Below, piece after piece: positions 9,772 to 21,700 of a DNA stretch of 64,000 nucleotides. The DNA comes from Lavandula angustifolia (lineage: Eukaryota; Streptophyta; Magnoliopsida; Lamiales; Lamiaceae), in the NCBI GenBank assembly GCA_028984105.1, contig CM054802.1, positions 12,082,116-12,146,115 on the forward strand. Reading direction: 5' to 3'. Each line of letters opens with the position of its first letter. The first letter of the stretch is position 1. Position numbers and translations under genes: made by a program. The notes beneath the pieces were generated by a model. The model had not been told where the DNA came from. It did no database searches and worked only from the letters and a program-made list of their open reading frames with translations.

Positions 9772-11496
9772 TCATGTACACATACTGTCTTCTGTCCAGT
9801 CTTGTATGATCAATCCAAGTCTGTTCTCAATAACCTCTATCTCTGCAATACTTCCATTTTCACCCATGTAATTCAAAGTCTCTCTCACCAACTGCACATG
9901 CACTTCCAAATCCACTGGAAGTGCATCTTGTCTTATTAAAGAGTCCTTCTTCATGTGAGGGATTCTATAACAGTTTTGACCTCTAAATCGCATGATCTCC
10001 ATCATGCAACCTTGGAGACTAAGAAACACTTTATTCAGGGTTGTAGGAGATAATTCCTCAAAAGAATTTATCACAGCATTGACTAATTGCTCAACATTTA
10101 CACAATGATTTTCCACTTGAATGCTTTGAATAGCTCTAAACCACCCCAAATCATTCACATTCGTGTCTGGGGAGTTGGGTGGTTGATTGACTATTCTAAT
10201 ATCAAACCCGTCTGTGCTAGCTGCTGTCCTGAAATCCTCATCACTGTCTCTTATATGAGGTCTCGCATTATCTTGTTGTATGAAGATCCGTTTGTTTGCT
10301 TGAGTCTTGGCCACTTTGCTTTTATGGCTGGTATAATCTGAAATTAAACACATCACATTACATTACATGTCTGTTAAATGTTATGGTATAATCTGAAATT
10401 AAACACATTACTGCATATATGTTCTGCACTGTAAACTGTCTTAAATGTTCTGCACTGTAAATTGCATATATGTTCTGCACTGTAAACTGTAAACTGTAAA
10501 ATGTCTTAAATGTTCTGCACTGTAAACTGTCTTAAATGTTCTGCACTGTCTCTCATTACATGCATCAAAAAACTGAACTGCATATAAAAACTAAATTGCT
10601 TACACATTACCATTATTACATTGCATAAATATTTGAGTACATCTACAAACCTGGGTGATCAAGCATTCCTTTATAACCTCCTTTGTGATTGATTCGATAG
10701 GCTTCATCTCTAAGGTGCCTTTAGGTCTGTTTTTGCTTTTTCTGAGTGCTGCCACTTGTTGTGTGAAGGGGAAAATCCCAATCTTTCCATCAAAGAGCAC
10801 ACTACCATCAGGGTTAAATAATGGTCTGCAAACAACGCACATAAACATCACATTGGTGATGAATTTTTTGTTTCTACATGTCCGATGAGGCTCGCTTCTC
10901 CGGTGTTAGATAGAATCGATGGGAGGCTCTAGTGATATAAAACCACTTCTCATCGATGTGTATGGTATTATGCATGCTTTTAAACTTAATCATGTTTAGA
11001 ACTCGTCAAATTCTAGAGCTTCAATAGAAAACCGTAGTCTTAGTAATTTGTTTGGAGGCTTAGGCTAGGTCGTATTGCACTAGTGTGAGATTTGATCAGG
11101 CCTTTACTTACCCAACGCCCAACCGTGCTCCTGCTGCAATTAATTCCAGTAGCAAGCTTCCTTATTGTTGCTCTTTTGCGTAATTCCAAGCTCTCAATTA
11201 ACTCGATGTTGATATGCACTCTTTTCTTCCTTGGAACATTGACTTTCTTCCCACATAAATATATTACTTGCCCGCTTTCTTGTTGTTTCTTTGTCGTGAG
11301 CCCATTGCCGATTGACGGTGCGTCGATCGACCATGTATTTCGTAGCCAAGAAAGGGATTGTGCCCCTCAATGGCTTACCCTTACGGCTGTTCTGGAGGAT
11401 GTATTGGACCATGCTGTTCCGCTCTTCGTTTGTCAGATTTCGATATTTTGGTGGCATATTTCTGTTGCTTTTTAGTGTGTTTTGGTTTGTAAACAC
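9772..11496 (-). pseudogene. Plant mariner-like transposase, frameshifted
   Basis: Reading the minus strand from 11496: an N-terminal helix-turn-helix region (MPPKYRNLTNEERNSMVQ), a second one (LRKRATIRKLATGINCSRST, about 11080-11190), then HIDEKWFY with the first catalytic Asp (about 10945), GKIGIFPFTQQVAALRKSKN (10760-10800), FIQQDNARPHI with the second Asp (about 10270), and PPNSPDTNVNDLGWF with the third. The order and the D-D-D spacing are those of plant Osmar/Soymar-type mariner transposases. A spliceable intron lies at 10338-10650 between LITQ and IIPAIKAKW. At least three frame changes (near 11255, 11000 and 10310) break the frame, so no active protein is expected although all three acidic residues survive. 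Confidence 0.88.
10380..10560 (+). repeat. Short tandem repeats in the transposase intron
   Basis: The motif TGTTCTGCACTGTAAACTGT, with a TCTTAAA linker, occurs about five times with variants. It falls almost entirely inside the transposase intron (10338-10650) and therefore does not affect the protein. Confidence 0.7.
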
Positions 11497-11574
11497 TTGA
11501 ATGTATTTATAAGTGTATCTACTGACTTTAAAACTTGAATTTTAGGCCTGTTATGGAGGGATTTTTACTGTGCC

Positions 11575-11690
11575 GAATCTCATTTTGGAGGGAATGTTTT
11601 AGCAAGCTCATGTACTCATTTTGGAGGGAATGTTTTAGCAATTGTATTTACTGTGCCGAAACTCATTTTGGAGGGAATCTCCATTTATAT
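11575..11690 (+). repeat. Three copies of CATTTTGGAGGGAATGTTTT
   Basis: The 20-bp motif occurs at about 11580, 11618 and 11664, the last diverging after GGGAAT. It lies between the transposase start and the right terminus, where subterminal repeats of DNA transposons often bind transposase. That role is inference. Confidence 0.5.
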
Positions 11691-12182
11691 AGCCGCAGAC
11701 TGAATATTGTTATTACTGTACATCTCATTTTATATAGCTTCCAATTATTTTATTGCTTTTTCATATAACAAAAATGGAGAATAAATTAATAAAAAAAAAT
11801 TATATAGCTTCCAATTACTTATGGGGAAAGCAGAAACTTGAAGTTAATTCAAGTATTTTAATCCATGTGGGCCATTGCACTATATTTAAAACAACTTTCT
11901 TAACAACCGTGCCGAAAAGTTTTGGGACACTACTATCGGGACGGAGGGAGTACTATTTATTTGTATAAATTCATCATACAAACAAAATACATAAAAATTC
12001 TTCCATAAATTTTATGAAGAATTGAGAGAGAGAAGAGAAGAGACGCGGCGGATGTGATAAAAATGTATTCTCACAAAGTATTAGGGTTAGGGATAGTTCT
12101 GAAATTAGATAAAATTATTATGGATAGTTTGGTTCGAAAAAAGCATAAGCAGCTTACAAAAAACTGTTCCAAACACCCACTT

Positions 12183-12292
12183 AATGTGACAGGGTGACAA
12201 ACAAATTACGTCTTGGTGGGAATTGAATCCAGTACCTATCGGTCCCGGACCATCCACCTTAACCGCTACACCGTTCCATTGAGACATAAATT
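12183..12292 (-). mobile_element. SINE fragment, minus strand
   Basis: The reverse complement reads CAATGGAACGGTGTAGCGGTTAAGGTGGATGGTCCGGGACCGATAGGTACTGGATTCAATTCCCACC in short matches to the second SINE subtype of the 4.4-5.7-kb array: a box-A-like GTGTAGCGGT and box-B-like GGATTCAATTCC. It abuts the right end of the Tourist element. The 3' part with the A tail is absent. Confidence 0.65.
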
Positions 12293-13234
12293 ACTTAATT
12301 TCGTTCTATCCGCATGTCGTCCTAGTTGTGCTTGTGCTACACTACTACTAATTGAAATTAAGGCCTAGTAATCCCGAAATTTAAGGAGGAAAAAGGTGAC
12401 TTTTGGTGGCAAAAGCGCAATTTGAACCCATATGATGAGCGAAAAGACCATATTGACTCCAACCCCTCACCTTAGCCTGGGGACCAAATGCCAGAAAGCT
12501 AACTCGGCTTAACCAGACTCGGTGTGTCGCCGATGAAACTGCCTATCACTTCCAATTCTGGATATCAGATCTGTCAACTCACGCTTCAATTTCCCATGTT
12601 CTCGCCGTAATTGCTCCCAATTTCGAGGTCCTATCGAATCCTGAGCTTATTTACTAAGGTAATTTCTCTTTCACTTGTCAGTTCATTGATGCTCCGTGTG
12701 TACGGTTTAAATTCGCTCAATCCGTGCCCCGCTGAGTAATCGGAGTTGAAAATGTAGCTTGTTTTGTGGTGATATTGGTTCGGAGCTATTGTTTTGGACC
12801 TTTGGTGTGTGGAGAGATTGAAGTGAGTTTGGGAGCATTATGTTGTTTTTACCTGATTTTATATAGATGTGATTAAATGCGGGAATTTGAAGAAAAAGGA
12901 AGGCAAATCTTGGATATATTGCGTTTATACTTGTTGTCAGGTTTGAAATACGGCAGTTTTTGGATTACAAGCCGACTTACCAAATGCATAGGTTTCATTT
13001 ATTATGTGATTACATTTCGACTTACCAAAAGTATATGTTTTGTCGCAGAGTGTAGATGTTTACTGTAGTGTTTATCTTCATTGCATGGAAACTGCAATTT
13101 TCCTATTCGATACCCTCATATTTATGGAGATTTTTGTACTGCTTGCTATGGTGTATCAGTGGAGATGGATAAGTGTATTTCAATGGCGTGGCAATTATTT
13201 TTTCATCAATTTCCTTGTGCCAGGGTGGACAAAA
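12293..13234. other. Upstream region and presumed 5' UTR of the IQD gene
   Basis: There is no separate gene here. The last ~30 bp before the ATG at 13235 (TTTCATCAATTTCCTTGTGCCAG) looks like a 3' splice site, so a 5'-UTR intron is likely. An exon around 12540-12655 would fit (GTAATTTCTC donor-like at 12659), but this cannot be proved from sequence alone. Confidence 0.4.
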
Positions 13235-16200
13235 ATGGGTGCGTCAAAGAAATGGATCAAAGCATTGCTTGGTTTTAAGAAATCCGACAAGTCACAAACC
13301 TTCGAGAAAGATGAAAATGTAGGTGATTATACACCTGCAAGCACCCCTGATGCAATTCCTTTCTTTGAATTTTCTGATTTTTTTCGATATGTTATCTAAA
13401 TTCATGATCATTTAAGCAAATTGAAGGGGTATGAAAAGCACAAGGATAAATCTCACGATATGAACTTCATATAGCCTAGTTTTGAATAAATTGATGTTAA
13501 AACTCCATTATTGAGTATCCTATTCAATGTACCACTATACTTTTGGGAACTTCCGTATCCTGTTCTTGTTCTGAGTGAAGAAAGATTATTTTGTTGACTT
13601 TCTTCGTCGGGTCAAAGAGGATATGTTTAAATCAAATGTTTCTTGGATCTGATCGATCAATGTCTCTTCTTCTTGTCAGATGTCCCATCACGCCCTCTTT
13701 CCAATTTTTTCTAGCCATTCACAACCCACCTGCATTTCGGTCGATCATGCATTCCTTTGTTCACCCAGTGTTGATTGTTGTATGCCAATACATTTCCTTG
13801 GAAGTATTTCAATTCCTATCTCGCTAAATTTATTTATGTGTTGTACACATGCGCATACATGATTCATGTATTCATACATTGCATTTGATCCATGTCTGCT
13901 GTTGCAAATTTTCGTTCTTGTATGTATAATTATTACAGTTGTAACTCTATATACAGACCTCTTTCAAAGTTCTTTTCGCTCTGCTTGTAATTGTTATATG
14001 TACATATAGTCACAGATATTATAAAATTTGATGAACTCTGTATAATACTATAATCTTGAATTGTTCAAACATGCAGATTTCTCGTGGCACTGGCAGGGGC
14101 CGGCACCGTAGAAAGCACTCGGTTGACAATGTACTTGAAAGTGAGTCCGATCAGATCACGTTTACAACAAATGATGAAAACAGAGCTGCCAACTTTCAGT
14201 CAGTCTCAGATTCAGCTTGCTGCCCTTCTACTTCACTTCAAGTTCAAAACACTGCTCGAATTCAACATAATATGCGAGAAGAAAGAGCGGCGATACGCAT
14301 CCAGACAGCCTTTAGAGGATTTCTGGTAATTGGGAAGCGATAAGCAGCCAAAATTACTTTTTCATAGCTGAGGCGTGCATTTTCTGGCAGTTATATTCTG
14401 GTATTTGTTCACTAATCTGTTTCTCTTATCCACCAGGCAAGACGAGCTTTGCGTGCTTTAAAAGGATTAGTGAGGCTTCAAGCTCTTGTGAGGGGTCATG
14501 CTGTGAGAAAGCAAGCTGCCATTACACTCCGATGTATGCAAGCTTTAGTTAGAGTTCAGGCTCGTGTCCGAGCTAGGCGCGTTCGAATGGCATTAGAGAC
14601 TCAAACAGTACAGCAGAAACTTCAGCAACAACATGAACACGAGGCTCACGTTAAAGAAATTGAAGTAATCTAGCTCCATTTAAAATATTTTTTCTTTTAA
14701 ATGATTTATCTAACACTATATAAAAGAATTGGAAACCAGTAGGTGCCACCTTATGTTTCAGTTTCTAGGAATTACCACCTTATGTTTCAGTTTCTAGGAA
14801 GTAAATGATTAAGAACCTAAACTGTTCTCTTAGCTGGATTACGAATGTTGATCAGCCCATTATAGCCAATTGCTAAGATTTTATTTTTATTTTGAGAAGC
14901 CAATTGCTTAAGAGTTCTATTGATCCTTTTGTTGTAAATTAGGGTGGGTGGTGTGATATTGTTGGATCTGTTGAAGAAATTCAAAACAAGTTGTTGAAAA
15001 GGAAGGAAGCTGCTGCTAAACGTGAAAGAGCAATGGCCTATGCTTTAGCTAACCAGGTAGATGATCTATTATCCTCAGTTTAAATGTAGTTTTACCATTT
15101 CATCTGCTGAAAAAAACAAAATGTACTAACTATGTATTCATTATCAAATATTATACTATTAAAGAAGATAATTCAATGAAATGTCAGACCAGTTCTTTTT
15201 TGTTCTTCTTTTTCGAAATCGCTGTTGTTTTTATTGCTTTACTTTTCCTTGTAGATGTTAGGGATCTTTAAGGTCAAGTAAATAAATAAATAAAGAAAAA
15301 GGAGAGATGCTAGTGATAAGGCAATCGACATTTAGTCCTATGATTTAGTAGTTAGTACAAGCTTATGTGGTTTACCTTGTCTCTCTTGCTCCAGTTGCCT
15401 GTTAATCCAGAAGCAGTCCCAGATTTTCTCTTCTAAAGCCAGGGCAGACTTAAATGGAAGATATAATTTTCTAATCTCAATAAGATAGAAAGAGTTTTTC
15501 TTGAATTATGTGATTGAAGACGATTTTACAGTCGAAGTATATGATACAAAATAAAAAGAAATTATTCATTTATCCTAGTTTGTCACTGTTTTTTACAAGT
15601 ACAGAATATGCTAAGTACATTTACTATCATTCAGTGGCAGGCTGGGTTGAGGCAGCACTCAACACCTTCTGGCTTCGAACCCGATAAAAGCAACTGGGGC
15701 TGGAACTGGTTAGAGAGATGGATGGCTGTGCGCCCATGGGAAAACCGCTTTCTAGACATTAATCTCAAAGATGGTGTCAAGATCCGTGAGAATGAAACAG
15801 CCGGTTCAAAGAATGCATCCGCGACTCAGTACAGTTCCACAGGAACGAGACCCACGGTTAGTGTTGCAAACGGGAAGGCTCCTTCCCGTTCTGGCAACAA
15901 CACTACTGTCTCCAATGACAAAAGGGCTGCCACCAATTCTGATGGCCGCAGTTCTTCAACGAACAAGTCAGCCAACGTGCAAGAAACACCCGGCTCACTC
16001 TCCTCCAGTGCAGTCCCTAAACTGGTTCTTGAGGACTTGGCTGAGGAAGCCACCTCAAGGCTTAATGTTGGTTCAAGATCACAAAGTAATCCTAAAGAGA
16101 GATCCTCTCTCGCAGAGAAGCAAGGAAAGAAGCGATTATCTCTCCCTTCCAGTGGTAACTCTCTCTCTCTCCCTTACGAACACAAGGGTAGTTTTATGGC

Positions 16201-16431
16201 ATTTTCATCTAAACGCATGGTACTTTTTTCTTCCCCCTCCCCCCCCTCCTATTAGGTTTTTTATGCTCTCATGTTCCATATGTTTCCATACCATTCACAT
16301 CCTGCAATCTAATTTGAACAGGATTGGGAAATGGGGCCCAACCAGCCAAAGCACTCAACAAATCTGCTGTTAGAAGGTCCCCCATTTCCGCAAAGCCTGC
16401 AAAGGACAAAGCCAAAGTGAATGGACATTGA
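13235..16431 (+). CDS. IQD: IQ67-domain (IQD) calmodulin-binding protein
   Basis: IQD proteins are plant-specific scaffolds that bind calmodulin and associate with microtubules, membranes or nucleus. Exons: 13235-13318, 14077-14325, 14437-14664, 14943-15056, 15635-16154, 16322-16431; total 434 aa, all with GT-AG introns. It begins MGASKKWIKALLGFKKS, the usual IQD start. The IQ67 domain spans about residues 97-165: the first IQ motif AAIRIQTAFRGFLARRA crosses the exon 2/3 junction in the position conserved in IQD genes, followed by LVRLQALVRGHAVRKQA and ALVRVQARVRARR. A WLERWMAVRPWENR segment follows near residue 255, then a Ser/Lys-rich basic tail ending KAKVNGH. The start is the first ATG of the coding frame. 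Confidence 0.92.
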
Positions 16432-17562
16432 CTCAAGGTCATCTTAATTCAGGTAACAAAACAATCATTCTCTACCTCTTGTGCAATAGCACAAGATCCT
16501 CCTCCCACCCGGCTACTGTAGTTCGTTCGTATAAAGAGCAGATCGGTTGTAAGTAGATTTCGTGGTTCGTTGGCCACGACCGAGCATGTTGCAGAAATAA
16601 GAATGATCTGGTATGGAGTGGAGATTATTGCATTTAATTGGTTCATTTGGTTTGTTTATTTGTATCACCACCAGTTTCTGGTATCTGTGCATGTGTTGTA
16701 AAACCCCTCCCCATGGTTGTTTTATGAGTAGAATGATTTGTTACATTGTGACTCAACAGCTAGCCCTCTATATGTTGTAAGTTCCTAATTAATTTAAGTT
16801 AAATATATCTCTCTTTTCATATGTGGCTTTGTGAATATTGTCTAGCCCAGTCCAACCCTATTTCGGGTACCCGGGCTGGACCATTTTGCCGGCACTAGGT
16901 TATTATATTATTTTGGGTAGTTTGGGGTTGAAAAGAGAAGTGAGAAAATGGAATCAGGGAGAGAGAATGGCTGAATGGGTATACTCCAAAGAAGGCTCAG
17001 CTCGAATTCGAACTTTATTTGATATTGGTTAACTTATTCGTGCCGAATTTGAGCTCTAGGCTATTCGGCTCGAGGCTCAATAAAATTATAGTATTATTTG
17101 ATTGTATATAATTAATAAATTTATGTGTATTAATTGTTAAATATATATAACAAATATAAAATATAAAATACTATAATTTTTTAATATAAAAATTATCGAA
17201 CTTTTGAGCTGAGCTTAAATGTTATAATAATTTATCGAGCTCAATCTCGAATTCATATTAAAAGTTCGTATCGAACTCGAGTTTGAGCAATAAACCGCTA
17301 ATCGAGTCAAGCTGAGCTTGAGTCGAGCTTCTGCAAAGCTCAGCTCGACTTGATTGCATGCCTACTCCAAAGTACTACAAAACTAATGTAAAGGGAAAAT
17401 TAGGCAGTTTCCCTATGAATGGCTGAAAAAGTTCATTTCTTACTTGCGGTTAGATCAAAGTTTTGTTACGTGTATGGTTTCTTTTTGGTACGAGAGATTA
17501 AGAATGATATTGTGTGGTTTGTTGTTTGACTGAGACACTATTTTAGGAATGTTAGACATTGA
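16432..17562. repeat. IQD 3' flank, then a GAGCTCGA-type degenerate repeat
   Basis: The first 300 bp are the presumed 3' UTR of the IQD gene. From about 16990 to 17370 the words GCTCGA, GAGCT, TCGAACTCGAG and GAGCTTGAG recur on both strands around an AT-rich core, as in dispersed plant repeats with low-complexity inverted arms. I cannot assign a transposon family. No gene is seen. Confidence 0.45.
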
Positions 17563-17884
17563 GAATGTGTTTGTAACGGCTTATTATAAGTATTTCTTAA
17601 TTTCTTTTGCTTAAAATTGAAAATGATTGTTTGTAAGTAAAAGTAGTGGAATTTTTCGAAATTAACGTAAAAACATATATTTTTAGTAGTTCCAAAACTT
17701 ATGATACTTTAAGCAGCCCAAAAAATCTCAATATATACTTAAGAGAAACTAATTAATTAAACACTTTAGCTACTTAATTTTAAAGAAACTAATGCAGAAA
17801 ATAAAATTTGAAAACATTAAAAGAAAATTTTGCAATTAAAAAAATGAATATGTGTTTAAAATAAGCTATTGCAAATATATTCTA
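17563..17884. mobile_element. Candidate MITE with imperfect terminal inverted repeats
   Basis: The left end GAATGTGTTTGTAACGGCTT pairs with the right end AAGCTATTGCAAATATATTC (about four differences). The left interior, read in reverse, resembles 5990-6070. A target duplication is unclear, so the superfamily is not assigned. Confidence 0.5.
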
Positions 17885-17936
17885 GAGCGAGTATTAATTA
17901 GAGTAATTCATAAATTGACATCCTAGAGTAGGGGTG

Positions 17937-18480
17937 TAAGTGGTTCCGCTCCGAACCGCGAAACCGGTCGGACCGAACCAAATCAAACCGAAAAATGTGG
18001 TTCGGTTCGGTTTATTTTTTTAGAAATCGTTTACATTCGGTTCGGTTCGCGGTTTTAAAAATTTTTAAACGGTTCGAACTGAACCGAACTAATATCCTAT
18101 TTTTTTATTTAATATTTGTCTTTCTTATATGAGAATATTGTTGGATTTAGATATTAAATTTAAGTTTAGATCAATTCTATTCTATACAAATGAAGAGAAA
18201 TGAGTAACAACTCTATACTTATGAGTTCGGAATGAGTGACATCTTATAAACTATTATTCTTGCATTATTTAAGATTTAAAAAATAAATAAAAAAATAAAA
18301 AAGTGAATCGATGAACCGAATCGCTTATAACCGAACCGAACCATTTATAAGCGATTCGGTTCGGTTCGGTTTCCGATATTGAAAAATCCATCAGACCGAA
18401 CCGAACCGAACCATTTCTATGTGTTTGGTTCAGTTCCTAAATTACATAAAAAGTTGAACCGAACCGAACCGTTACAACCC
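17937..18480. repeat. GAACCGAACC/TTCGGTTCGG inverted low-complexity repeat
   Basis: Arms rich in GGTTCGGTTCGG and CCGAACCGAACC occur at both sides (about 17940-18090 and 18300-18475) and flank an AT-rich core with no coding frame. Such arrangements are common dispersed elements in plant genomes. The arms could fold into an extended hairpin. Confidence 0.6.
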
Positions 18481-18702
18481 TATCATAGAGTCGTCAGTCA
18501 AATTAAAATTGCGTTTCCGCCTACGTAATTTCATTTCACAAGCGCTTGCAAACTTCTATAAACCTACACCCCGCACCCGGCCACCGGCCAACCGTTCTCA
18601 GGCCGCACAGCCGCACGCGCACCATATACCAACACCTACACCATCCATCTCCGGCCTATCGCGCCGCCGTCAATTCTCTACTCGTAGCTAGCTTCGTTGT
18701 AG

Positions 18703-18710
18703 TATATAAA
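18703..18710 (+). promoter_or_regulatory. Possible TATA box of the LSG1 gene
   Basis: TATATAAA lies about 40 bp upstream of the ATG at 18744. If used it would give a very short 5' UTR, so an upstream promoter is equally possible. Confidence 0.25.
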
Positions 18711-18743
18711 AAGAAGAGAGGAGTGCGATTGAGGCCGATTAAC

Positions 18744-21700
18744 ATGCCGAAGGGAGAGAAGGCCGTCCTCGGCCGCGCGCTTTTGAAGCACCACAATCAG
18801 ATGATACAGCAGTCGAAGGAGAAAGGCAAGTATTACAGAAGCCAGCAAAAGAAGGTTCTGGAATCGGTGACGGAGGTCAGCGACATTGAAGCCGTCATTG
18901 AGCAGGCCGACGAGGCGCACCGCATCTTCTCCGCCTTCAATTCTCCCGGCCAGTTTCCTATCAATTTGTGAGATTTCGTTTCATTTGTCGCTTTTTGTTG
19001 GTATCTTTTGATTTTTGTTCTAGTTTTGAAGTATTTGGAGGGGTGATGGGTGTTAATTTGTGATTAAATTTTGTTGAGGAATGGCTCTAGGTTGATTGTG
19101 TATGATTCGAATCGAGTTGAACACTTCGTCTGTTGATCTTTATTGAATAACCTAGCCAGTTTATTATTTAGTTTGTGATTCTATGTTGAAAAACTGAATG
19201 AAATTATTCGGTTTTTATGCCTGCGGAATTTAGACAAGTTTAAAATTGAATCACTTGCATAACATGTTTAGGTGATTTTTCATGCATTTCATTTGTTTCC
19301 TTATGGTTGTTGAAAACCCGCGACACTAATTGTAGATAACGTTGTGGTTTGGTCGTTTTATCTAAGGCTTGGGTCCGTTGACATAAAAATATTGCGGGCA
19401 AGTGTTTCATGGTTAGCTTGAAATTGCTCAAAATGTCAGAACCTCTTTACGCAGTGTTAACTTAATTTCATGTTTGTGCTCTATATCAAATTCAAGTGTA
19501 TTTTGTATATCTGTGTCAGGGATTCGACTTCCAGCACAAATGATATGACACTGGAAGAAAAAAGAGAGCAACAAAAGAAAGAGGAAGCTTTGCATGCTAG
19601 CAGTCTACGGATTCCTAGAAGGTACGATTTGCTCTATGGTCTATATCTTGATTTTTTTCTTGTCCTTTGTTTTTATGCAGTGTTTAATGCAAAATATCTT
19701 ATCCAGGCCGCCGTGGAATGCTAAAATGTCTGTTGAAGAGCTTGATGGTAGTGAAATGAAAGCTTTCCTTGAGTGGCGGCGCAATCTTGCAAGGTCAGGA
19801 ATCCTGAGATAATAGCACAAATAGTACTTGTAAAATTTATTCACACTACATATGCATTAGTAACATCTGTGTTTGTGGTTTCTTTCTATTCCTTTATATG
19901 TCTTTGATAATCTTATACCTATCTGTTGCTTTTGGTGCATGACATGATCACATGATATCATGTAGTTTTGTGAGTCTGGTTTATGTGATTTACTGTTTGC
20001 CATTGAACTTTTTGTGGAAAAGTTGATGCCCAGTTACTAATATGGACAGTTCTGGGGAGTGATGCTTTATGCTTCTAAGGATTTTGCTTTAGGCCTGTTC
20101 ATAGATTTCTCGGCTTGAACATCGTCATTCACACAATCTTCTTATGTGCATAACTTCTTATGGCTTGTGGAGTTAATATATTCTTGAGTTTTGACTTATC
20201 TTATTTGCTATTAAATAGTTTCACGCTCTTATCATGATAGGCTTGAGGAGAATGAAAATCTAGTTCTTACCCCATTTGAAAAGAATCTGGATATTTGGAG
20301 ACAGCTTTGGAGGGTTCTTGAACGCAGTGATTTGGTGAGATTATAGATTCTCTAAGTTTCTCTATTTTGAAATCTTTTAAGGGATATGTTTCCTTGGTAT
20401 GCCATTGTAAGCTATCTTGAAATGAGTGCTTAGAGATGTGAGGAGTCGTGCAGCAATGTCGACTGAGAATGTTGATGAATGCATTTTGAATGTGCCCTGA
20501 ATCCATGATCATCAAATTCATCTTTCTCTTCAAAAGAAAATGTATTGCATCTTAGGTTACACATTTATAGTGCATGTGTATCTCTTGCCTCAAATAGGTT
20601 TTTCTCATGTATGTTTTTTAAGATGGCAAATTCCTTATGATGTGTAGTACTCCATCCTTCCCATAGAATGTGTCTCACTTTCCCTTTCGGTGTGTCCCAT
20701 AGAATGTGTCGCACTTCCTATTTTGGCAAATTATTACAACATTTTATTTGTGGGATCCACAACTTTACACACAACTTTCAACTCTCCTTAATAAACGTGC
20801 CGAAAAGAAATGAGACACATTCTAACAATTGTAAACTTACATTATTCTCCTAGAATCCGAACAATAACTATTTGCCTCTTTTGCTTTTCTGAATGTTTCA
20901 CACTGAACTTCAATTTCTTTACCATGCTGATAAATTCTGCTGTCTGCTGACCCTTCTTCAATTGTTTGTCCTTGAAGCTAGTGGTGGTTGTTGATGCAAG
21001 GGACCCGCTCTTCTACCGTTGCCCTGATCTAGAGGTATTATGCGAAGTTAGATAAATTTAAAAGATGAAAATATTTTGCTTCTCTTCATAATTCCTTTGT
21101 TTTAGACCTTTATTATCATCTATATAAGAACAAGTGCTTAAAATTTGGAAAGGACTGATTTGAGCTGCTCTCATAAAGATGCATCTCTTCTTGGCTAACA
21201 ATTTTCAGAAAGCTCAATGCCGCAATCCAACCATTTAAATTGTTGTTTTAAGTTGCAGCGCTGATATTTAGTTACCAATGTTTTAAGTGATTGATCTAAC
21301 CCTGTTCGGATACTTGCCAAATTATAGGCATATGCACGAGAAATCGACGAACACAAAAGGACACTGCTCCTTGTAAACAAGGCAGATCTTCTGCCATTCT
21401 CTGTTAGGTTAGTGTTCTAAAATACTTCTCCTGTTTCCCAAAATTTTCATTTCTTTAATTCCTTTGATTTACAGTATGAATTTCATGTAGGGAGAAATGG
21501 GCTAATTACTTCCATCAAAACGACATCCTCTTTCTTTTCTGGTCGGCTAAAGCCGCCTCTGCTGCTTTAGAGGGGAAGGATCTTAGTCTGCCCATTGAGC
21601 AAGACTTAGCTACTGCTGCAACTAAAGTATATGGCAGAGATGAGCTACTTGCTCGGCTGCAATCCGAAGCCGAGGATATTGTTTCGATGAGAAGACAAGC

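Larger units (their letters stand above)
8543..11950 (-). mobile_element. Mariner-like DNA transposon, 3.4 kb, with intact ends
   Basis: The terminus CTCCCTCCGTCCCATTAGTA pairs with the right end TACTATCGGGACGGAGGGAG; TA flanks both sides. The ends match those of the surrounding Stowaway MITEs, as expected for the autonomous partner family. Inside, the minus strand encodes a broken plant mariner transposase (9772-11496). The plus strand carries an unrelated 155-codon ORF (8785-9252). The insertion splits a Tourist MITE, which independently fixes both boundaries. Short tandem repeats lie in the 9480-9770 and 10360-10560 segments. About 9253-9771 otherwise holds nothing recognisable. Confidence 0.88.
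7969..12180. mobile_element. Tourist/Harbinger-type MITE split by two nested insertions
   Basis: The left end GGGGTATTTGGAGTAGC, preceded by TTA, matches the intact element at 23080-23696. The right end CCAAACACCCAC, followed by TTA, matches the other end of that element. Between them the host sequence is interrupted at 8269-8487 (Stowaway MITE) and 8543-11950 (mariner-like element). Removing both leaves about 583 bp, close to the 617 bp of the intact relative. A 3-bp TTA duplication with GGG...TGTTTGG ends is typical of PIF/Harbinger Tourist MITEs. Confidence 0.8.

Noticed and set aside
13040..13399. 119-aa frame as the IQD first exon
   Set aside because: The part before MGASKKWIKALLG is not conserved in the family and the sequence directly before it looks like a 3' splice site; only 13235-13318 is taken as coding.
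15771..16373. 200-aa alternative frame over the last IQD exons
   Set aside because: It is out of phase with the spliced IQ67 frame and lacks conserved motifs.
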